Assembly (NCBI GenBank): GCA_047630355.1
Contig: JBLHXN010000045.1
Location: 1 to 24,896, forward strand
From: JANQUM01 sp047630355
GTDB lineage: Bacteria; Bacteroidota; Bacteroidia; Cytophagales; Spirosomataceae
Direction: 5' to 3'
DNA length: 24,896 nt
Shown: positions 1 through 6,830 of the stretch, one piece after another
Layout of the letters: each line of letters starts with the position of its first letter
Position numbering within the stretch: the stretch's first letter is position 1
Translations under genes and position numbers: made by a program
The notes under the pieces: generated by a model
What the model was told of the DNA's origin: nothing
What the model saw: the letters and a program-made list of their open reading frames with translations, nothing else
Database searches by the model: none

Positions 1-2
1 AC

Positions 3-383
3 GAAACAATTTGTCTCGCGGCAATCATGCAAGCCATTGTTGCGAAATTACATAAACTACACTCGCAGAACCTTTCGTTCAGGCAATACCGACGTAACCT
101 CATCAATGAAAACAAATGGCGTGCTGCCCGTGATGGCATAAATGCCAAGTTAATTGATTTCGGAAAAGAAACGGAAGTACCATTTAAGGAACTTGTTATA
201 GAGCTTTTAGAGTTTATTGACGACGTATTAGACGAGCTAGGTTCACGCAAAGAAGTTGAATACGTTCATCAGATTCTTGCAAACGGCACCGGTGCAGACC
301 GCCAGTTAAGAGTTTTTAAAGAAACGGGGAGCCTTAATTCTGTGGTTGATTACATGATTGAGGAAACCAAGTTCGGACTCTGA
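3..383 (+). CDS. Carboxylate-amine ligase, YbdK-type (GCS2 fold), C-terminal part only
   Basis: The 5' end lies outside the window; the reading frame is already open at base 3, and the ATG at 27 is internal. The visible 126 or so residues match the C-terminal part of the glutamate-cysteine ligase 2 / YbdK family. Recognisable blocks are RQYRRNLINENKWRAARDG, the KLIDFGK stretch, and LANGTGADRQLRVF close to the end. Family members form an amide bond between a carboxylate, usually glutamate, and an amine using ATP. The active site lies mostly in the missing N-terminal part, so activity cannot be judged. The glutamine amidotransferase starts 74 bp downstream on the same strand, followed by an ATP-grasp protein, a combination known from bacterial amidoligase clusters. 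The family assignment is firm; the substrate is unknown. Confidence 0.85.
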   Translation, partial: ETICLAAIMQAIVAKLHKLHSQNLSFRQYRRNLINENKWRAARDGINAKLIDFGKETEVPFKELVIELLEFIDDVLDELGSRKEVEYVHQILANGTGADRQLRVFKETGSLNSVVDYMIEETKFGL

Positions 384-444
384 GAAATTCACACAAACTA
401 TATTTTATAGAAAAGAGGCTCATAAAATAAACGAAGCCACTGAG

Positions 445-449
445 AGGAG
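445..449 (+). promoter_or_regulatory. Shine-Dalgarno site of the amidotransferase gene
   Basis: AGGAG lies 8 bases before the ATG at 458. Bacteroidota genes rarely carry such a clear site, and most genes in this window lack one. It supports the ATG at 458 as the start and suggests efficient translation. Confidence 0.5.
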
Positions 450-457
450 AAGATATA

Positions 458-1288
458 ATGAATAAACATTTGAAAATAGCCATTTTAGATATGTACGACG
501 GGTACCCTAACGAAGGGATGCGTTGCATAAAAATGCTCGTTGACGAGTTTCTATCGAAAGAAAATAGAAAAGGAAACTTTGACGTTTTCAACGTTCGGGG
601 GGCAAATGACCTACCTGATTTAAACGATTACGATATTTATATCTCGACCGGCGGACCCGGAAGTCCGGTATTAGAAGGTCACGAATGGGAGACTCTTTAT
701 TGTAAATTTCTGGACAGCTTGTTGGCACATAACTCCTACAATTATCCAAAAAAATACCTGTTTTTCATTTGCCATTCGTTTCAATTAGCGATACAGCATT
801 TCGGTTTCGGAATTATTACAAAACGAAAATCTACCTCTTTGGGCGTGATGCCCGTGCATTTTACCGGCGAAGGAGCAAGCGAAACAGTTTTTAACGGACT
901 TGAAGACCCTTTTTGGGCGGTAGATTCCCGCGATTACCAATTTATCGAGCCAGACGCCGAAGCTATGATTGACTTCGGGGCAAAGATTGTCGCCATCGAA
1001 AAAAAACGTCCGCATATTCCACTTGAGCGGGCCGTTATGGCAATTCGTTTTACAGATGAAGTATTCGGAACACAGTTCCACCCAGAAGCGGATGCCGAAG
1101 GAATGCGACGCTATTTCTTGCAAGCCGATAAAAAGAAAGCGGTAATTGACGAACACGGAGAAGAAAAGTTTGATGAGATGATTGAGCATTTGGAGGACCC
1201 TGACAAAATTATGTTGACGGAGTCAGTCATGATTCCAACATTCCTGAAAAATGCCACCAATGCAATCTTAAATCCCGAAATGGCTTAA
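458..1288 (+). CDS. Class I glutamine amidotransferase (GATase1) of an amidoligase cluster
   Basis: The 276-residue protein has a full class I amidotransferase domain in about residues 1-225. The GGPGSP oxyanion loop is near 65-70, the nucleophile elbow ICHSF contains Cys105, and FGTQFHPEAD contains His208 and Glu210, so the Cys-His-Glu triad is complete. Such domains hydrolyse glutamine or cleave gamma-glutamyl amides and normally hand ammonia to a synthetase. No synthetase domain is fused here. A charged helical tail (about 225-276) is unlike GMP synthase. The gene sits 74 bp after the YbdK-type ligase and 7 bp before an ATP-grasp-like gene, so it probably works with them. The natural substrate cannot be read from the sequence. 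Annotating it as GMP synthase would be wrong because the ATP-pyrophosphatase domain is absent. Confidence 0.88.
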   Translation: MNKHLKIAILDMYDGYPNEGMRCIKMLVDEFLSKENRKGNFDVFNVRGANDLPDLNDYDIYISTGGPGSPVLEGHEWETLYCKFLDSLLAHNSYNYPKKYLFFICHSFQLAIQHFGFGIITKRKSTSLGVMPVHFTGEGASETVFNGLEDPFWAVDSRDYQFIEPDAEAMIDFGAKIVAIEKKRPHIPLERAVMAIRFTDEVFGTQFHPEADAEGMRRYFLQADKKKAVIDEHGEEKFDEMIEHLEDPDKIMLTESVMIPTFLKNATNAILNPEMA

Positions 1289-1295
1289 TTAAATT

Positions 1296-2495
1296 ATGAT
1301 CTCAAACGCCCGCAAGAAATTCAACGATAGTTTTTCAACCGAAAAATATCAAGAGCTTTTACAACAAGTGGAAAACGATTATCCAAACCAATTGGACTTT
1401 CGTGTTGCCGAAACTCCGATTTTCTGTGATCGGGATTTTAAAATAAAGCTATTGACCGCTTGCAATGACATTATTGATGTTATCAAGAAACCGGACTTCA
1501 AAGCCAAAACCGAGGCTTCGATTCCAAAAAGCCAATATGTTCCAAACGATGGCGAACATCCTAATTTCTTAGCAATTGACTTTGCAGTTACGAAAGACGA
1601 AAACGGAGAAGTTAGTCCGCAGTTAATCGAAGTTCAAGGATTTCCGTCGTTGTTCGGTTATCAATGGTATTTGGGTCAAAAGTACCGTGAAATGTTTGAC
1701 ATTGCCGACGGGTTATCTCCCTTCTTCAATCGTTTAACCGCCGACACCTACGTGGAAGAAATGCGGGAATTTCTACTTGGAGACGAAGACCCCGAAAACG
1801 TTATTCTTTTAGAACTTTACCCCGAAAAGCAAAAAACTCGTCTCGACTTTGCCATCACCAAAAAATTGTTTGGCATTGAACCAGTTTGTTTGACAAAAGT
1901 TAAGCAGAAGGGTCGGGAAATTTATTACGAGAAAGACGGCAAAAAGATTCCAATCAACCGCATTTACAATCGCGTTATCTTCGACGATTTAGAACGTAAT
2001 TTTCCAGATCTTCAAACCGAATTTGACTACACGCAGGAAATTGATGCCCAATGGATTACGAATCCAAATTGGTTTTTCCGGGTGAGTAAATTTACCATGC
2101 CGCTTTTCAAGAGTAAGTACGTTCCAAGCTGTAGTTACGTTTCGGATTTGAAAGAAATACCAACAGATTTAGAAAACTACGTATTGAAGCCGCTCTATTC
2201 CTTTGCGGGAAGTGGCGTAAAAATTAACGTAACCAAAGAAGATATCACGGAAATAAAAGACCCCGAAAACTTCATTCTCCAGCAAAAAGTAAACTACGAG
2301 CCAATCATAGAAGACACTGATGGTAAGCTAATTAAAGCCGAAATTAGACTGCTCTACATTTGGCCAGACGGAGAAACTCGCCCAAAGTTAATGACAAACC
2401 TCTCCCGGTTGAGCCGCGGAAAAATGATTGGTGTGGACTACAACAAAAACTTCGACTGGGTAGGTGGAAGCTGTGCATTTTTTGAGGAGAAATAA
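1296..2495 (+). CDS. ATP-grasp-like amide ligase, function unknown
   Basis: This 399-residue soluble protein starts 7 bp after the amidotransferase stop, so the two are very likely co-translated. The segment YVLKPLYSFAGSGVKI (about 295-310) looks like the ATP-grasp nucleotide-binding strand and glycine-rich loop. Downstream, KAEIRLLYIWPDGETRPK (about 347-364) and TNLSRLSRGKMIG (367-379) resemble the acidic and Asn metal-binding strands. An earlier block, QLIEVQGFPSLFGYQ (109-123), is also strongly acidic/aromatic and could be part of a rearranged active site as in glutathionylspermidine-synthase-like enzymes. ATP-grasp enzymes activate a carboxylate as acyl phosphate and join it to an amine. 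Together with the YbdK-type ligase and the amidotransferase it suggests synthesis of a peptide-like or amidated compound. The fold call is moderately sure; the product is unknown. Confidence 0.65.
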   Translation: MISNARKKFNDSFSTEKYQELLQQVENDYPNQLDFRVAETPIFCDRDFKIKLLTACNDIIDVIKKPDFKAKTEASIPKSQYVPNDGEHPNFLAIDFAVTKDENGEVSPQLIEVQGFPSLFGYQWYLGQKYREMFDIADGLSPFFNRLTADTYVEEMREFLLGDEDPENVILLELYPEKQKTRLDFAITKKLFGIEPVCLTKVKQKGREIYYEKDGKKIPINRIYNRVIFDDLERNFPDLQTEFDYTQEIDAQWITNPNWFFRVSKFTMPLFKSKYVPSCSYVSDLKEIPTDLENYVLKPLYSFAGSGVKINVTKEDITEIKDPENFILQQKVNYEPIIEDTDGKLIKAEIRLLYIWPDGETRPKLMTNLSRLSRGKMIGVDYNKNFDWVGGSCAFFEEK

Positions 2496-2600
2496 TTATT
2501 TTAAATAGAGGAGATTGGCAGATTCCTGGCAGTTTTTAAGAATTTCCATTCGCTTTTCAGCTCGTTAAACATTCCAAAATCACGCTTACCGATATCTATC

Positions 2601-3776
2601 ATGTTATCTTGCCAAAAAGAGTTCTTCAACCTTGATCCAACGGCTCATTATTTAAATAATGCCGCCTACGGGCCATTACCGAAACAGTCTGCCGAAGCGG
2701 CAAACATCGGGATTCGGAGTAAGATAAACCCGCAATTAATGGTCTCTTCTGACCATTTTACTTTTGCGGAACGTATCAGAGAGCTGAGCAAAACACTTCT
2801 TAATGCCGAGGATCCACACCGTATCGCTATCATTCCGTCAGTTTCATACGGAATGGCTACGGTGGCGGCAAACTTACACCGCTTGCCGAATATCCGGCAA
2901 AAGACGCACCTGCTTTCGCTGGAAAACGAATTCCCGAACGACACCTATGCTTTCGAACGAGTCTGTAAAGAGTTAAACCTCACCAATCGCTACGTCGAAA
3001 AGCCTGTCTCAGCGAATACGGGTGAGGACTGGAACAAAGAGTTATTAACGGCAATCTCTGAGGAAACCGCAGCAATTGTCATTCCGCACGTTCATTGGAT
3101 TTACGGCACAATTTTCGATTTGGAAGAAATTGGGCGGAAGTGCCGGGAATGCGGGGCATTACTGATAATTGACGGCACTCAGTCTGTCGGGGCATTACCT
3201 CTTGACATTGAACTTATTCAACCCGATGCTCTCATTTTAGGAGCATATAAATGGCTCTTAGGGCCATATTCGTTAGGTTTAGGGTATTTTGGCTCTTTTT
3301 TTGATGACGGTATTCCACTCGAAGAGACGTGGATGAACCGAACTAACAGCGAGGATTTTTCTGGACTGACAAATTTGACAAGCAGCTATCGCCCGATGGC
3401 TCAACGCTACAATATGGGAGAATTTTCCCAGTTCATCCAGCTACCAATGTTGGAAGAAAGCCTAAAGTTACTGCTTCAATGGGGCGTAGAAAACATTCAG
3501 GAATACGCCAGAGAACTAACCCGTCAACCCATTATTGAATTACGTGAATTGGGTTGTAAAATTGAACAAGACACCTACCGTGCCGGACACTTATTCGGTT
3601 TGGAGTTACCCGAAGAAACAGATAATCAACTTTTGCACGATTTATTGATTCAGCAAAAAATATTCGTATCAAAGCGGGGCGACGGACTTCGGGTTTCCGT
3701 AAATATTTTTAACGATGCTTCGGACCTTCAAGCCTTAATTGAAGTAATAAAACAAGCCACGGGATTTACTAAGTAA
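2601..3776 (+). CDS. Class V PLP aminotransferase / cysteine desulfurase-like protein
   Basis: The 391-residue fold type I PLP enzyme has the class V layout. YLNNAAYGPLP (17-27) is the N-terminal substrate loop, VHW (164-166) precedes the cofactor strand, IDGTQSVG (190-197) holds Asp191 and Gln194, which contact the pyridine ring and phenolate oxygen, and GAYKWLLGP contains the likely Schiff-base Lys217. Length is normal. Class V includes NifS/IscS, isopenicillin-N-epimerase-like and kynureninase-like enzymes. I see no clear catalytic cysteine loop of IscS type and no Fe-S genes nearby, so a housekeeping desulfurase role is unlikely. It lies 105 bp after the ATP-grasp gene on the same strand and could supply or modify an amino acid for that cluster, though this link is inferred from position only. 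Confidence 0.82.
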   Translation: MLSCQKEFFNLDPTAHYLNNAAYGPLPKQSAEAANIGIRSKINPQLMVSSDHFTFAERIRELSKTLLNAEDPHRIAIIPSVSYGMATVAANLHRLPNIRQKTHLLSLENEFPNDTYAFERVCKELNLTNRYVEKPVSANTGEDWNKELLTAISEETAAIVIPHVHWIYGTIFDLEEIGRKCRECGALLIIDGTQSVGALPLDIELIQPDALILGAYKWLLGPYSLGLGYFGSFFDDGIPLEETWMNRTNSEDFSGLTNLTSSYRPMAQRYNMGEFSQFIQLPMLEESLKLLLQWGVENIQEYARELTRQPIIELRELGCKIEQDTYRAGHLFGLELPEETDNQLLHDLLIQQKIFVSKRGDGLRVSVNIFNDASDLQALIEVIKQATGFTK

Positions 3777-3824
3777 GGTTTTGCCAGAATTTCCAATTAG
3801 CCTCAGCTCATCCTCTTTGAAAGT

Positions 3825-3841
3825 GTCCTAACGTTCGCATT
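3825..3841 (-). repeat. Inverted copy of an attC-like core word
   Basis: Read on the minus strand this is AATGCGAACGTTAGGAC. It resembles the TTGCGAAGTGTTAGGC word before the HEPN-like gene (5225-5240) and TTGCGAATGTTATGC at 6595-6609. It lies in the 215-bp gap between the two aminotransferase genes. On the plus strand TCCTAAC (3826-3832) is followed 60 bases later by GTTAAGT (3893-3899), loosely like the outer boxes of an integron attC site, but the inner boxes are not convincing. The remainder of this gap shows nothing else clear. Confidence 0.3.
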
Positions 3842-3991
3842 AAAAGGTAGCGGCACAATCCAACTCATAGTAGTATTGCCACAACTTGCTCGGTTAAGTC
3901 AACTCATGATTAAGCATCTCGGTAAGGCTATATAAAATCGGATTCGTTAGCTTTGCAGAAAGAAAATTGAGTCAAAGAAGCCAAATACTAA

Positions 3992-5188
3992 ATGAACCTC
4001 CGCCAATTATTTCTAAACAATGTTGCCCAAACATCAGACTATCCGCTTTCACTGGAAATTGAGAAAGCCGAAGGCATTTATTTGATTGATACAAACCAGA
4101 AAAAATACATAGATTTCATTTCGGGAATCGCCGTTTCTAATGTCGGGCATCGCCACCCGAAGGTCGTGGAAGCGATTAAAAAGCAAGTCGATAGTTATTT
4201 GCATTTAATGGTTTACGGTGAATACATCCAGTCACCGCAAGTGAAATTAGCAAATGCCATTTCAGAAACGCTTGCCGATTATTCTACTAAAGACGGACTG
4301 AAGCTCGATAACGTTTACTTTACCAACAGCGGTACCGAAGCTGTGGAAGGTGCGATGAAACTCGCAAAACGCTTCACCAGACGAACCGAAATCGTTGCCT
4401 GCGAAAAAGCCTACCATGGCTCAACACACGGAGCATTATCTTTGGGCGAAGAAGGATTTAAACGCAACTACCGCCCGCTCTTGCCCGAAATACGGAAGAT
4501 AAAACGAAACTGCGTTGGTTCGTTGAGTCAAATTTCTACACGCACCGCCGCCGTTTTTTTTGAGCCAATTGGCGGAGAAATTGGTTCGTTACCCACAGAA
4601 CAGCAGTTCATTCAGGCATTACGAAACCGCTGCAAAGAAACGGGAACCTTATTGATATTTGACGAAGTACAATCAGGTTTTGGTAGAACGGGACGCTTTT
4701 GGTCGTTTGAACATTACGGAATTGTGCCCGACATGGTTTTATGTGCCAAAGGAATGGGCGGCGGAATGCCAATCGGAGCGTTTATTGCACCGTCAGAAAT
4801 TATGGCAGTATTTAAAGAAAACCCGATTCTTGGACATATCACCACTTTTGGCGGACACCCGGTGAGTAGTGCCGCCTCATTAGCAACGCTACAAGTAATT
4901 CACGAAGAAAAACTTTTAGAGCAAGTAGCCGCCAAAGAACAGCTAATCAGGGATTTACTGATTCACCCAAAAATAAAACGGATTAACGGAAAAGGCTTCA
5001 TGCTCGCCGCCGAAATGGAAAGTTTTGAAGTTTTAAAACCCGTAATTGACCGAGCTATTCAACTTGGCGTAATTACGGATTGGTATTTGTACTGCGATAA
5101 TTCTATGCGAATTGCCCCGCCCCTCACCATCACCGAAGCAGAAATCCGAACGGCTTGTAGATTGATTTTGGAGGCGTTGGATTGTTAG
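3992..5188 (+). CDS. Class III aminotransferase (acetylornithine/GABA-type family)
   Basis: The 398-residue protein has the complete class III signature. YFTNSGTEAVEGAMKLA (109-125) binds the PLP phosphate, YHGSTHG (141-147) stacks on the cofactor, IFDEVQSGFGRTG (222-234) contains Asp224, and CAKGMGGGMPIGAF contains the Schiff-base Lys253. TTFGGHP near 284-290 gives the second-subunit phosphate contact. The N-terminus with DFISGIAVSNVGHRHP is typical of acetylornithine and other omega-aminotransferases. The family transfers an omega-amino group of ornithine derivatives, GABA, lysine and similar compounds to 2-oxoglutarate. No arginine-biosynthesis gene is adjacent, so calling it argD would be unsafe. 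It is co-directional with the preceding cluster but separated by 215 bp, so it may have its own promoter. The word TAGCTTTG at 3948-3955 resembles a Bacteroidota -7 element, but no -33 partner is visible. Confidence 0.85.
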   Translation: MNLRQLFLNNVAQTSDYPLSLEIEKAEGIYLIDTNQKKYIDFISGIAVSNVGHRHPKVVEAIKKQVDSYLHLMVYGEYIQSPQVKLANAISETLADYSTKDGLKLDNVYFTNSGTEAVEGAMKLAKRFTRRTEIVACEKAYHGSTHGALSLGEEGFKRNYRPLLPEIRKIKRNCVGSLSQISTRTAAVFFEPIGGEIGSLPTEQQFIQALRNRCKETGTLLIFDEVQSGFGRTGRFWSFEHYGIVPDMVLCAKGMGGGMPIGAFIAPSEIMAVFKENPILGHITTFGGHPVSSAASLATLQVIHEEKLLEQVAAKEQLIRDLLIHPKIKRINGKGFMLAAEMESFEVLKPVIDRAIQLGVITDWYLYCDNSMRIAPPLTITEAEIRTACRLILEALDC

Positions 5189-5215
5189 AATATCAACCAA
5201 AAGTTCTTTAATTTG

Positions 5216-5249
5216 CTAACGCCATTGCGAAGTGTTAGGCGAGTTATAT
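5216..5249 (+). repeat. attC-like core next to accessory gene
   Basis: CTAAC (5216-5220) and GTTAG (5234-5238) form a small inverted repeat, and GTTAGGC (5234-5240) fits the integron core consensus GTTRRRY. The word ATTGCGAAGTGTTAGGCGA recurs as ATTGCGAATGTTATGCGA at 6594-6611. The following CGAGTTATAT (5240-5249) is directly repeated at 5967-5976, after the HEPN-like gene. The site is far shorter than a standard attC, so it may be a remnant or another dispersed repeat. Confidence 0.35.
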
Positions 5250-5379
5250 ATCCACGAAGAACATATTCGAAATCGCATGTAAGGTGCGTTTTGGCACTCA
5301 TCCTTCGGTGCGACCGTCTTGGACAGGTAATTGTGACATAGAAACGACACGACTAAGTTTATACTCAGAGCCGCAATTT

Positions 5380-5904
5380 ATGAAGCTCACTGAACAACAA
5401 CTGACGAAAGCCATATATTCTATGTGGGGTTTTCAGCAAGCATTATCCGCATTAACTTTTCTTTTGGAAGAATGTGACTTTGAATCTAAATACGATAAGA
5501 TTAAACTGAGAAGATTTCGCTGCTATGAATCAACTGTGATAATAGCCATGTCAAGACCGATAGAAACAACTAAAGGTGATGTTACAATTGGTTTTAGGGC
5601 TCTTGGAATCAAGCATTCGCAGGATGAAAAAGCACTTTTAGCTCGAATATCAAAGCTGCGAAACAAAGTAATAGCTCATTCAATTTCAGAAGAAATGCAT
5701 TTTCGAATAGACACGTTTGATGTTGATGGAATTAACATGCCAACGGTTCAATTCAATGAATCCCTGTTATTATCCGAAGAAGAATTAAATGAAACTGAAC
5801 TACTACTAAAAAAAATGATTAGAGGCATATCTCATTTCATTTTTAAAACAGCTCAAAGCACACCAGAACTTTTAAGGAAGTACCAAGAACCTAAGTTAGT
5901 ATAA
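5380..5904 (+). CDS. Small HEPN-like protein, function unknown
   Basis: The 174-residue soluble, mostly helical protein has no family I recognise with certainty. The frame is open back to a GTG at 5284, but those 32 extra residues look non-coding and overlap a repeat region, so I place the start at the ATG at 5380. The segment KLRNKVIAHS contains R94-N95...H100, an R-N-x4-H pattern matching the R-x4-6-H signature (polar residue after Arg) of HEPN RNases and nucleotide-binding proteins. Such domains are common in toxin-antitoxin and abortive-infection systems. No clear antitoxin partner (MNT-like nucleotidyltransferase) lies beside it. The gene is visibly more AT-rich than its neighbours and is bracketed by repeats, which suggests it is an accessory gene gained by transfer. 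Confidence 0.55.
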   Translation: MKLTEQQLTKAIYSMWGFQQALSALTFLLEECDFESKYDKIKLRRFRCYESTVIIAMSRPIETTKGDVTIGFRALGIKHSQDEKALLARISKLRNKVIAHSISEEMHFRIDTFDVDGINMPTVQFNESLLLSEEELNETELLLKKMIRGISHFIFKTAQSTPELLRKYQEPKLV

Positions 5905-5909
5905 CTTAG
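5891..5909 (+). repeat. Perfect 7-bp inverted repeat across the stop codon
   Basis: CTAAGTT (5891-5897) and AACTTAG (5903-5909) with a 5-base loop overlap the stop of the HEPN-like gene. There is no following T-run, so it is a weak terminator candidate at best. GACACCG (5909-5915) is also inversely repeated as CGGTGTC at 5988-5994. Confidence 0.35.
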
Positions 5910-6261
5910 ACACCGTAAAATTACTTAAACCTCTTTGTAATATACGATTGCTGCAAGTTGTTGCCACGAGTTATATTTACTCTGGTGCGGTGTCTTTCGA
6001 CCCGACCCATGGTTGTGTCACTCATTCCCATCCTTACTTTGCGATGGCTCCAGCCGTCGTATGGGTGTTGTGTTTGGCGAGTTTTACTCGCTTAATAAGG
6101 GTTTTATAAATAACAACTTGTTCTGCGTTGCGAGTAAAACTCGCTAAAACACCTCTACGATGGTGTAACCATCGTAGAGCCAAACAAACGTGATAAATCA
6201 CAGCGTATTACCTCTCTAATCAACTGTTAACTTTAACGCATAATTTCAAATATTAACTGAC
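5905..6261. other. Gene-free stretch rich in palindromes
   Basis: No convincing coding frame is present. The stretch holds the 7-bp inverted repeat GACACCG/CGGTGTC (5909-5994), an imperfect hairpin around 6040-6057, and copy A of the composite hairpin element (6069-6180). The final 80 bases before the ATG at 6262 are AT-rich and probably contain the promoter of the small membrane protein, but I cannot pick out boxes. Confidence 0.6.
6069..6180 (+). repeat. Composite palindromic element, copy A
   Basis: The element has three hairpins. GCGAGTTTTACTCGC at 6077-6091 and its exact reverse complement GCGAGTAAAACTCGC at 6130-6144 each form a 6-bp stem with a 3-base loop and can also pair with each other. 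Next comes a perfect 12-bp stem, CTCTACGATGGT at 6153-6164 and its complement at 6168-6179, with loop GTA. The same order of hairpins, linked by a similar spacer containing ATAAAT, recurs in degraded form at 6624-6730. It looks like a REP/BIME-type dispersed element. Confidence 0.7.
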
Positions 6262-6534
6262 ATGGAGACAAAGAATTTTGCCGAAATGACCGACGAAGAA
6301 CTGTTGGTAGAAAAGAAGAAATTAAAAAATTCTAAGATTACTCATGCAATACTAATCGGTTTTCTTGCCGGGATACTGATTGTCGGAATTACGGCTTGGA
6401 TCTTCTCTCCGAACAAACGAGTCGGCTTTCTTATTCCGATGTCAATTCCTGCGATTTTTATTTACAGAATGATAAAAAATTCCAAAAACAACAGAGAGTT
6501 GGAAGATACCTTAAAGGACCGTGGCTTAAATTGA
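6262..6534 (+). CDS. Small two-helix membrane protein
   Basis: The 90-residue protein starts with a charged soluble helix (TDEELLVEKKKLKNSK, about 10-25). Two hydrophobic segments follow at about 28-48 and 54-69, separated by the short turn SPNKR, and the charged tail ends in LEDTLKDRGLN. Both ends are therefore likely on the same, cytoplasmic, side. Similar small proteins of about 80-90 residues with this 'MTDEEL' start are common in Bacteroidota and sometimes carry misleading FUSC-family labels; their function is unknown. The gene stands alone between the two copies of the composite palindromic element. Confidence 0.72.
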   Translation: METKNFAEMTDEELLVEKKKLKNSKITHAILIGFLAGILIVGITAWIFSPNKRVGFLIPMSIPAIFIYRMIKNSKNNRELEDTLKDRGLN

Positions 6535-6567
6535 CGGGTAAAATCATCAAGTGGTTTCGTGCCTCAA

Positions 6568-6611
6568 ACCCAACACAAATCGTATCAGGTAAAATTGCGA
6601 ATGTTATGCGA
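6568..6611 (+). repeat. attC-like core, second copy
   Basis: ACCCAAC (6568-6574) fits the attC R'' consensus RYYYAAC. GTTATGC (6603-6609) is one base off the R' consensus GTTRRRY. The word ATTGCGAATGTTATGCGA matches the word at 5224-5241 almost base for base. The total length of about 42 bp is shorter than normal attC sites. Confidence 0.35.
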
Positions 6612-6623
6612 TAACTTCTGGGG

Positions 6624-6730
6624 TCTGGCGAGTTGTACTCGCCCATTTCGGATGTTGATAAATGAATTTTTCTCCGCTGTGAGCAAAGCTTACTTTGACA
6701 CCTCTACGATGGTGTAACCATGGTAGAACT
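6624..6730 (+). repeat. Composite palindromic element, copy B (degraded)
   Basis: The left hairpin GGCGAGT-TGT-ACTCGCC (6627-6643) is intact with 7-bp arms. The middle hairpin has decayed to GTGAGCAAAGCTTAC near 6679-6693. The right hairpin CTCTACGATGGT-GTA (6702-6716) keeps its left arm, but its right arm (6717-6728) differs from copy A at two positions. The order and spacing follow copy A (6069-6180), with the small membrane protein gene between the copies. Confidence 0.65.
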
Positions 6731-6777
6731 AACAGTATGGAGGGTCAAAGATTGCACCACTTAAATCCGTAGGATTG

Positions 6778-6809
6778 GACGTATGGCAGTAATGACGTAT
6801 GGCAGTAAT
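6778..6809 (+). repeat. Perfect tandem duplication of 16 bp
   Basis: GACGTATGGCAGTAAT occurs twice head to tail without a mismatch. It lies in non-coding DNA between palindromes and could be a recent slippage product or the footprint of a small insertion. Confidence 0.85.
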
Positions 6810-6830
6810 TAGAGACTCGTGGTAAACGCA

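Noticed and set aside
785..1189. 134-residue minus-strand frame inside the amidotransferase gene
   Set aside because: It is a shadow of the well-supported + strand gene.
458..1288. GMP synthase (guaA)
   Set aside because: Only the amidotransferase domain is present, with no ATP-pyrophosphatase domain and a different C-terminal tail.
3992..5188. Assignment as argD
   Set aside because: The fold fits, but substrate specificity in class III aminotransferases cannot be read from these motifs and no arginine genes are nearby.
5284..5379. N-terminal extension of the HEPN-like protein from the GTG at 5284
   Set aside because: The 32 residues look like translated intergenic DNA and precede a normal ATG at 5380.
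5216..6611. A genuine integron cassette array
   Set aside because: Only core-like ends are seen; the sites are 27-42 bp, below normal attC length, inner boxes are unclear and no integrase gene is in the window. Kept only as a finding.
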